Shown here: positions 39,670-48,400 of the stretch, one piece after another
Layout of the letters: every line of letters begins with the position of its first letter
How positions within the stretch are numbered: the first letter of the stretch is position 1
Source: Linderina pennispora
Lineage: Eukaryota; Kickxellomycota; Kickxellomycetes; Kickxellales; Kickxellaceae
DNA length: 64,000 nt
Direction: 5' to 3'
Assembly: GCF_002104995.1 (NCBI RefSeq)
Contig: NW_024468254.1
Coordinates: 434,001-498,000 of the forward strand
Program-made: the position numbers and the translations under genes
The notes under the pieces: generated by a model
What the model was told of the DNA's origin: nothing
Databases searched by the model: none
The model's input: the letters and a program-made list of their open reading frames with translations, nothing else

Positions 39670-42248
39670 TCAGCGTAGGCGCTTCAGCGCTGGCTCGCTG
39701 CTGCTGGCAGCAGAATCGCCTGCTGCTGCTGCACACCTTTTGCGCGGGTTCTTTGTAGCCGGAGTGGTGCCAGAAGCATTGGCAGCAATGGCCGTAGAAC
39801 GGCGGAGCCATATAGGAATATCACCTGAATCACAGAGTGACTGGAAAACGAGTCTGAAGTTTAGAACTGCTGCGAGATCGCAGTTCAAGAGCCGAGATGA
39901 ATAGGCCCGCCTGTGGTCTGCACGGGCCTGGCTCATGAATGAATCAAGGTGCAGCTTGCGATGAAGCAGGTACACCTTAGGACTGGTCCCGACACCCGGA
40001 TGGGCCTTCCAGCACCTCTGGTGCTGCTTGTTTGACTTAGTGAGTTGCTGCTCTGGTAACCTTCACGCTGTCATCGTGCTGGCATAAAACGGTGCTAGGA
40101 TACACCGCACAGATGCACGGGCAGCAACGTAGGCATGGAATTTTGCTGGGCTAAGGGTCCGGCAGCAGTGCTTGGAAAGCTCAGCCTCTGCTCTGCGGAC
40201 AGCATCTTCTGGGACTTGATCCTTTGTAGCCCGACGAATCCTGTCATAGTGGCGCAGCTTGAGCTCCTTATTGCGCTGCTGTCGTGTGTAGCGGTAGAGC
40301 ATTTTTTTTCACCCTCTTTCCCATTGCTGCTATTTTCGTGCATCATATACAGTAAATCGCCCCGATCTGGATCGATGAATACACATCGGCCTTTCAGATT
40401 TTGCAGCTCTGGCTGTGGGATCTGGTGGATATAGCGACAGTCAGTTATGGTATTGCCTCCCACAACATCGCCCCCGCAGCATCGCCCCCCACAGAACTGC
40501 CTCCTGCAGCATTGCCTCCTGCACCATCAACATCTACTGCACCATCAGCCTTGAATATCTTGTCTTGTAGCAAAATGCATATCGCTACACCATCTGTTGT
40601 CACCATTCCGTGGTATTTTCTATCACCATGCGCCTTAAATTGCTTTGATGTTAGATCTGCGACCCGGCCCCACACATCCCACACAGATTGTGTAATCCCT
40701 TGGACCAGGTCGTGTACACAGACTGGGGGTGCTGGTGCATATGCATTGCTAAGTGCTGCAACAGTGTCTGCTGCTGCCGCCGATGCAGCAGCAAGTAAAT
40801 CAGCCGCTACTGCTGCAGTTGCTGTGGTGGCCTCTGTTTCATCAGATGGCATCTTTGCTGCTTCGCGTGCAGCCTTCTTGGCCAATTTTTCGCCCTTTTC
40901 TGCTGCTTCCCTTGCCTCTGTTGCTGCCCTCTTTGCTGCGTTGATCTTGGTAACCTGCTCACGTGTTTTCGAAATAAACACCTGCTTGATTATTTGCTTG
41001 TCTAAGCGCACATGGCCTGGGATCCATGATGTCCGCAGAGGCAAGCATTGGGGAGGAGACTTGCCAAGCTGCTCATTCTCAATAAGCTGGCATAGGCAAA
41101 TATATGCATGCAGATGCTTAAGTGGATTTGCCTTGGCATCATAGTATTGGCTGTCTTTGGCGAATCTGTACTTGGCATCATAGGCATTAAGGACTGGTGC
41201 CAGCTTGTTGTAGATTGCAAGCATCGGTGGAGTGAGCATGCTGAGATCAGGGTGCCTAGAGGCAACTGCTTTGCGGGGCTTCTGTGCAGGTGTATAAATA
41301 CACACTTGACATGCGTTATTGAACTCAGCCTTGGACACATTGCCCATTGTACTGTGCAGTGTGTTTTTGCGGCTGCGAGTATCAATCAATTTGGTCAGAA
41401 TCCGCTGTAAGCCAGTGCCATACTGCAACACAATGTTGTTCTTGTATGCTGTCATCAGCTCAGTATCCACATATGTCGCTACCTGATTCATTTCGCGCAC
41501 GCCATGTAGCTCGATATCGCCATTATGCAATAGATAATCATAAATGTGGTATCTAATTACATCACAGAAATCTGCGCTTAACAGTTCTGGCCTGTCCTTC
41601 TGGTTAATGAAATCCTCGGCAGATATGTGTCATGCCGCTAGGGTGGTTCCGACTCACCCAAGGCGGATTACTCACTGAGAGTGGCGTAGCTTTATCCAGG
41701 GCCATACGCGGCTTAGATGAGGGCTCAGTATGCGCACTCGGTGCTTGCTTAAATACCCCTTGCTGGCTCCTAGCAGCAGGGATTCCTTCTGGTTTTTCCA
41801 ATATATTTTTGTGAACGCTTACTTTTGGTTTTATCAGCACATTTACAATCATCACTAGGAGAACACGCTACCTAGTTTCCTCTTCCCTGACTATTGACCT
41901 AGGTCGTTTTAGGCACGCACCATATTATTGAAGTATATTTTGTGGGCTATGATGAGTGCTGACAGAAGAAAGGCACCTGGCACCACATATGACAGCCTTC
42001 GCCTTCAGGTTGTGATAAATGAATAAATAAATGGAACGAAAGAATCCCTTTTTCACAAATGTTGCAGGGTCAAAGGTATCATCGTCAGCTAGTTGATGGA
42101 GTAATATCCATCGTGCAAGCATGTATGTATGCTCTTTAATGATATTGACGCTATGTACAAATTGCTCTAAGCGGGGCAACATAGAATCACGGAAGCCAAT
42201 ACCACCAAGTGATGTCTTTATGATAGTAGTACTGCAGGTAATATCCAT
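39670..42248 (-). pseudogene. Broken Fanzor (TnpB-like RNA-guided nuclease) gene
   Basis: Four consecutive minus-strand pieces in family order. (1) 41925-42248: N-terminal helices with IIKTSLGGIGFRD and YMLARWILLHQL. (2) 40445-41629: middle part with LLSADFCDVIRYHIYDY, LRTSWIPGHVRLD and KYHGMVTTDGVAI, plus a long Ala/Lys coiled insert. (3) About 40300-40440: the RuvC-I region with FIDPDRGDLLYMMHE. (4) 39670-40302: LYRYTRQQRNKE, then RKLHLDSFMSQARADHRRA and a basic tail with TKNPRKR. Breaks: the frame changes in a G-rich repeat near 40470 and at an A-run near 40300, and there is an in-frame TGA at 40063-40065. Between pieces 1 and 2 there may be an intron or an insertion. The RuvC-II/III segments and zinc ribbon are not found, so the nuclease is dead as read. 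The family assignment rests on remembered motifs. Confidence 0.7.
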
Positions 42249-42924
42249 TTGAGAAGTTCAATAGGCAAGTAAGAAGAGAAATGATGCTGTTCAGCTTTGC
42301 TGTATTGCGTATGCATAGCATTAAGAACTTTTTATTAAAGATTATCTGGCTTGCATGGTTCTTGGGGCCCTTAGCACTGATACAGTCTCTTGAATCAGTC
42401 TATACAGACTGGGTCCATTGTGGCCCAAATACTACCGCTTACGCATGTTCATAAGACAAATTAATTTATAAAATAAACCCACAAATATTGCATGGCCGCT
42501 AGAAGAGCTATATGGCCCTATTCAATAGGTGCTCATAAATAAATATCCTAAGTGTTGCGCAGCCGGTGATGACCACCATGATGACGCCATGGAAGTTATC
42601 AGGCCGACCGACAATGAGAGCAGCTCTTGCGCTGAACCAATGGAGATATCTAGTGGAGACCTGTGACCATTACAATATCAGCTTGTCGCCCTGGTTTCAC
42701 CGATGAGGTCAGATGCCGCACAAGATCAAAAGGAGTTTACAGAGCAAGTCACCCAAACTCGTGTTGAAGCTTAAGGGGTTTATCTTTTAACCAATTTAAA
42801 AGGTTCTAGCGGACGGTCGGACACTTTTTGAACTATAAAATCTTATATATAGGTAAAGATATATAGGTAAAGAGGTAAAGGTTCCTTTATCCATAACCAT
42901 ACAGAACAAATCAACCAAGCACGA
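42249..42924. other. AT-rich spacer between the Fanzor remnant and the P450 gene
   Basis: No coding signal. Near 42843-42885 there are two to three tandem copies of a tataggtaaaga unit. The AT content is higher than elsewhere, consistent with the decayed left flank of the mobile element. Confidence 0.55.
42843..42885. repeat. Short tandem repeat, tataggtaaaga-type unit
   Basis: Two near-complete units and a third partial ggtaaagg unit, about 40 bp before the 3' end of the P450 gene. Probably a neutral simple repeat. Confidence 0.5.
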
Positions 42925-44520
42925 CTAGTTTGCCTTTGTGATAATAAGGCGCGCATCATGTTCGCCATTCAGCGGCTGTGCAACAATGAAATGCTTCATG
43001 GCCATGAGCTTAGGCAAGCCGTTCTCATCGCAGATCTCTGGGCCAAATGCCGCACCGTCAGGTAGCTTAAAGTCGTAATCCTTGAGCATGTTCGCAAGGA
43101 TTGTGACCATCTCCATCCATGCCAGGTTTCTTCCAGGACAGATGCGCACTCCAGTGCTGAAGGCGAAGATGCGGCGCTTGACAGCTTCGTTGTCCAGGAA
43201 GCGCTCAGGGATGAAGCGGTATGGATCTTCCCAAGTGTCCTTGTGGCGACTGACGCCTGAGAAGTTTGCAATGACGATGGTGCCTGCAGGAAGGAAATGC
43301 CCCTGGAATGTGGCTCCGCCCCTGGGCACAACCCGCGGCCAATTCCCGCTGGCCACCGGCCTCACTCTCATACTTTCGTAGAGCACAGCCTCCAAGTAGG
43401 GAAGATTCTGGCGACCCTCGTTATATCTGATTGTGTGGTCCTTATCAAAGGTGGAGCGTACCTCATCAACGACGCGCTTGTAGCACTCTGGGTAAAGCAT
43501 GAGGAGGTGCATCGTCCACATGATGGTGTTGGACGAGGTTTCGGAGCCGGCCATAAGGGTAATAACCATTTCGGCCAGTAGCTCAGTATGGCTCATTCGG
43601 ATCTTGGATTCAGGATCAACCGCGTCCATGAATGCAGCCAGCAGGTCACCAGGCTTCTCTTCACCCTGGGCAAGCAGGTTTTTTCGGTGATCGACAGACT
43701 CCTGGCTAAAGTCAGCCAGGCACAAAAGATGGTGCTTCAGACGGCGCACAAAAAGATTGAATGGGAAGTAGAGGAGGGCAGGGACGTTGGTGATCAGACC
43801 AAAGTACATGACCGCGTCCGCCACCCACTCAATGATGGTTGGGTCGTTGTTCTTCAGTGCATTAAAGTTGCGGCCAAAGGCAAGCGCACCAGTAACGTCA
43901 AACGTTGTGAACAGCAGGTCGTTATTGATGTTGATGATGGCGTCTGTGCCATCCTGCTCGGCCTTTGCAATCACGCCATCCCACTTGGTCTTCAGCGACA
44001 GCGTGCCGTGCTGGATAATCTTGCCCTCCATCTTAGCAAGGTAGCCAGCAGTGAACGACGGGCCAACCTGGCGGCGGCGCATTTGGTTGAACAGTGGGTC
44101 GCGCGTGGAAAAGATATTGTGGACGCCCAAGATGTCGACGCTCTTGTAAAAATCGGATTTTATGAAAGCGTGTGAGCCCAGGAGGGTGCGGCAGTCGCTT
44201 GGATTGGATATGCTGACAGCATTGGGCCCGTGCACATAAATGTCGCCGTATTTCTCGTACTCAGATTCGGCATAGTGGCCGGTTTTGCCGGCAGCCGCAA
44301 TGTACTCTGAGCGCAAGCCTGTCAGACGTGCCAAGAACGGTCCTGGAATGCTGCGTAGCGGCGAGAAGAACGAGGCGTAGATGATTTTCCACGACACATA
44401 GCCTGCAACTGCCCCAGCGGCAAGCTTTCTGTATCCAATTGACTCGGCAAGCGCGAGGACCTGCGCCAGTTGGTCGCGCCAGTCTATTTCCTCAATGAGC
44501 TTGCTGATGACGCCGGCCAT
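42925..44520 (-). CDS. Cytochrome P450 monooxygenase
   Basis: 531 residues from the ATG at 44520; a longer frame upstream lies beyond the TATA box region. An N-terminal amphipathic/hydrophobic segment (residues 15-45) should anchor it in the ER, followed by the proline hinge SIPGPF. The I-helix oxygen-binding segment is MAGSETSSN. The K-helix ExxR lies in YESMRVRP, the PERF element is FIPERFL, and the heme-binding loop is FSTGVRICPG with the Cys ligand near residue 460. It is a class II fungal P450 needing CPR or b5 as electron donor; the MAPR protein at 6 kb is a candidate helper class. The substrate and clan cannot be assigned. No cluster partners are next to it. Confidence 0.92.
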   Translation of the reverse strand: MAGVISKLIEEIDWRDQLAQVLALAESIGYRKLAAGAVAGYVSWKIIYASFFSPLRSIPGPFLARLTGLRSEYIAAAGKTGHYAESEYEKYGDIYVHGPNAVSISNPSDCRTLLGSHAFIKSDFYKSVDILGVHNIFSTRDPLFNQMRRRQVGPSFTAGYLAKMEGKIIQHGTLSLKTKWDGVIAKAEQDGTDAIININNDLLFTTFDVTGALAFGRNFNALKNNDPTIIEWVADAVMYFGLITNVPALLYFPFNLFVRRLKHHLLCLADFSQESVDHRKNLLAQGEEKPGDLLAAFMDAVDPESKIRMSHTELLAEMVITLMAGSETSSNTIMWTMHLLMLYPECYKRVVDEVRSTFDKDHTIRYNEGRQNLPYLEAVLYESMRVRPVASGNWPRVVPRGGATFQGHFLPAGTIVIANFSGVSRHKDTWEDPYRFIPERFLDNEAVKRRIFAFSTGVRICPGRNLAWMEMVTILANMLKDYDFKLPDGAAFGPEICDENGLPKLMAMKHFIVAQPLNGEHDARLIITKAN

Positions 44521-45430
44521 TAGTAGGTTGAAAGAAAAACAGAGGATAAAAGATGACGAGGCAATGGAGATGAGAGCGCTAGATGGAATTGCGCGAGGGA
44601 GTGGGAGAGGAAAGGCTGACAATCTATCCAAGAGAGCGGCGGCCAGGATACAACTTGCTTTATACTTGGCCAAGCTGAAGAGAGGTGAGCTATATATATT
44701 GGCTCAGGGTGATCTGAAAAAAGTAATAAAAAATCCTAGATACCACAAGATTGCTCGTTGGCCAGAAGCAATCACACTTTGGGAACTCGCAGCTGAAGCC
44801 CTGTGAACTCTTTGCCTTATTGGGAAAAACGCTCGACCCCGCCTGAGTCTCCCTGCCAAACACATCCATGCAGTGATGGTCATGTATCATCTAAATCTAA
44901 TATGGATATGGCACGGTAGAGATACCAAGGGGAAATGGCAGGAGTTGTGCGTGTCGCTGCAAGATGAAATTATCCATGCAATGTTGTCGTGCATCGACTG
45001 TGCAATCATATTATGCGCTGTGCTTTATTGTGGCCTTTTGCGAGGAAGATGCGTGTTGCACATGCATACACGTCACATATTGCCTCTCTTGGAAACCTCC
45101 AAAAACGCTGCAGAGCCCACTATTTGCTGCCCCACTCGCATCTGTTGGCGGATTGATCGCCATAAGCCTCGAGTTGAATGTCATGATACATGCCCGCTGG
45201 GTCAAAGAGATAATCTGATGGCAAAATGGATTAGCAGCTAATTGCATGCGAGTTTGAATGCCACCCAGCCAATGTTTAGCAACGTAGTGAAAGAGAAGAG
45301 GGACCAGCTCAATGGAGTATGTGCGAGAGCCAAGCTCGATGCTGCGATGTGAAAGACCGAACAGCCCTGCGGGTATCAAAACACTGGACATGTCGCTTAT
45401 CACAATTTCCGTAGCGAAGCTGGAGCATTT
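44521..45430. other. Intergenic region between the P450 and XRN1 genes
   Basis: Contains the P450 promoter (TATAAAG at 44658-44664, and a TATATATAT at 44691-44699) and the 3' flank of XRN1. No further coding or repeat signal was recognised in 44720-45430. Confidence 0.6.
44658..44664 (-). promoter_or_regulatory. TATA box of the P450 gene
   Basis: TATAAAG on the minus strand, 138 bp upstream of the ATG at 44520. It supports this ATG over upstream in-frame codons. Confidence 0.5.
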
Positions 45431-48400
45431 CTACTGGGGGGCATGCCCAATGCCGCCACGACCGCGACCGCGTCCACCACGACTACCACGCCCACCACGG
45501 CCACGGCCGCCACGACCACCGCGTCCGCCACGACCTCTGCCGCGGCTCTCGCTCGAGTAGTCGTAGTAGAACTGGTGCGACTGGGGGTTGGGCTTTTGGT
45601 TGGGTGCCGTAGGCGACCTCGGCTCGTCCTCATCCATGCTGTCGCTGAGATACTCTTCCTCGACGACAACCTGGCGCTGGGGCGGCGGGGGCGGAGCATT
45701 GGTGGTTTCGACCTTGCCGTCCGCAATGGTCATGGTGGCCATGCTGCCGGTCAGCAGAGTGTTGATGATATTCTTGGCGCGCTTGTTGTCGTCGGCCTCG
45801 AAGGAACCAAAGGCCACGGGCGCCTTCTGCTGCTTTGCCTTCAGGAGCTGCGCCATGATCGGGTTGGCAGATGGTTCCTGCGCAGGCGGAGCCCAGGGCG
45901 CGGGCTTGGCCTCGGGGACGCGGACGGACGCGCCGCGCGACGCAGCGTTGTGAATCAGCTGCCTGCCCTTGCTGATGGCGGCCATGGTGGAGTTGGCGTT
46001 ATCGAGGACCTGCTTCTTGAGCACAGCGTCGGGTGTGGGCATGATGGCATCGACGGTGCGCGGCTTGGCGCTTGGCGGCTGGATGGCTTGCGCCAGGTCC
46101 CAGCTGGTCAGGTTGAGGATCTGGAAGGGCTTGACCAGAGCGCCGCGGCCGGCCGGGCAGCGGTACTCGAGGGTGGTCCCGTCGAAGAAGGGCTTGTCGA
46201 ACATGACCTCGACCAAGTGGATGCGGTCGGCTGGCAGGCCCTCCTGGAGGACGTGGTCCATGTGGCGGCTGTTGCGGTTGGCGGGCGCGCGCGCTGCGTT
46301 GCGGTCGGTCGAGGGCGATTCAGAGCGACGGGCGTGGATACCAACAATGTAGCCCTTGGCGCCTAGCGGTACAGTGCTGTCGCGATCGGCTACGAAGACA
46401 ACGCGGTGGCCGACCTTCAGCGTCTGCTGCATGAGGCGGTGGAAGACATCGGCCGGACGCAGGACGGCATCGCGGCGGACGTTGCGTACTATGACCTTAC
46501 GCGTCTGCTGCGGGTGGTGGGCGTCGCGCTCGGCAGCCAGCGAATCAATCTGAGTGCGCGAGAGAAGGTCGGACTCGATCGGCACCTGCACAAGCACAGT
46601 GCGGTCCGCATTGGTGCGCAGCCAGGCCTTCAGGCGCTTGAGCTCGGCAGCGACCAGCGCGCTGACCTCTTTAGGCGAGCCGCTGCGCTGGTCGCGCGTC
46701 AGCAGAGCTTCGCGCACATCTGGCATGTCGGCGCCGTTTTCAAGCTCGCGGAACAGCTGCGGGAAGTCCTGCTTGTACTTCCACACAAGCTGGGCAGCGC
46801 TGTCTGAGTACATCCAGCCGTTGGCGCTGCGCTTGGTGTAGCCGACAACTTTAATGCGCTTGGCTTCGAACTTGAGGTCCAGACCGGCATGGACGCGCGA
46901 GTCCTTGCCGGTCGTGTCAAGCAACAGCATCTTGGAGGTCACGCGCGAGAGCACCAGTGGCGAAATACCGAGCTCGCGGGCCACGACGTACGACGGGCGG
47001 TAGCGCTCGTAGCCGGCCTGGCGGTAGTGGTCCAGGACATTGACGCCCAGGAAGTTCTCGCCCTTGATTGCGCGCTCGTTTGTGTTGACGATCAGCTGCA
47101 CATCGACACCGACCGAATTGCCGCTGCTGTCGCTGGCATGGCTGACGACCTTGCCAGGAGATCCGAACAGCGAGGTGCGGCCCAGGAAGAACACGCGCTC
47201 CTTGAGCGGCAGCGCCTTGTCGATGGGAAGCGGCTCGTGCTCGGAGAAGCGCGGGTTGTTGACCCAACTGCCGTTGAGGTCGAACGAGGCCATGGCAGCC
47301 GGGCGGCTGACGACGCCCAGCTCGTCCCATACAGCGACGTCGGCCCAGGGCGTGGTGCTGCGCGCATGGTGTGTGTTTGTGGGGAAGCCGTAGTCGCGTA
47401 TCAGCGAGCCGTCGGAGTAGAGCTTCATGGCGCGCAGCGGCAGCACGTGCAGCAGCAGCTGCGGAGTCTCGGACAGATCAACGGCAGCCTGCGACTTGAA
47501 CACATGCATGATGCCAGTGTACTTGCCCCTCCAGAGCGAGTGGTTGGCCGGGTCGCTGCGGTTGATGTGGATGATGTTGGTGCCCTGCGCGTCGATCGTA
47601 TACATGCCGTTGGCGTCAGACACGCCGACCAGGACCGCGTCGTGCAGATACGGCCAGTCGACAAACAGCCTGCGCGGGCGGTACATGCCCTTGGCGCGCT
47701 TGCCGTTGAGCAGCTCCTGCGCCAGATCGCTGGCTGTGGTCTCGTAGTCCAGCGGCTTGGCGCACTGCAGCGTCAGGACCATCGACATTTCGGTGTAGGG
47801 GGAGCCGAAGATTTGGGTCTGGTTGAACGCGGGCTTTGCCGCGTGCGGCGCCGTGAACAGCGACGGGAAGCCGGGACGCAGGCGCGAGCGCGTGGTGGAG
47901 CCGGGGACCAGCCCGTGGATCAACGCCAGCGTCTCCTGGCCGTTGCGCGGCTTGAGCGATGGCATGATGAAGATCATACCTTTGCTGCGCAGCGGGCGGA
48001 TGGCGGGGAACTTGAGCTTGGCGGGCGGGGGATACTCTGGCACGTCGTCGGCGTCGTCGTCACCCTCCAGCGGCGCATACGAGTACACCATGTTCTTGCC
48101 GCGCGCATTGCGGATCTGCTCCTCCTCGACCAGCAGCGGCAGCTTGGTGGCCATGGCAGCACGGATGCGGTCGATATCAGCAAAATCGATCAGCACCACG
48201 GCCTCCCACACCGCGGTCTTACCGTTCATGTCGAGCTCAAACGACTCTGGGAACAGATCGAGGATGGGGCTGTCCACATCCACCATCAGCGGGCGTAGCG
48301 CCGACGGCAGCAGGTGCCGGCTGTAGGGCGGCAGCACGCACATAAGCTGCTCGTACGGCGTGTACGGCTCGTCCTTGGGGAAGCTCTCCTTGCGGTAGCT

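Larger units (their letters stand above)
39518..42248 (-). mobile_element. Degenerate Fanzor-type (eukaryotic TnpB-like) element
   Basis: The extent runs from the shared right-end boundary (about 39518, where similarity with the 33 kb copy ends) to the N-terminal remnant of the Fanzor gene. The left end is not defined; I see no second copy of it and no recognisable integrase or transposase gene nearby, so the mobilising enzyme is unknown. The right end carries two adjacent hairpins conserved in both copies. Fanzor genes are commonly carried by diverse eukaryotic transposons and use a guide RNA encoded at the 3' end of the gene, so the conserved 3' noncoding part is the place to look for one. 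Confidence 0.65.
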
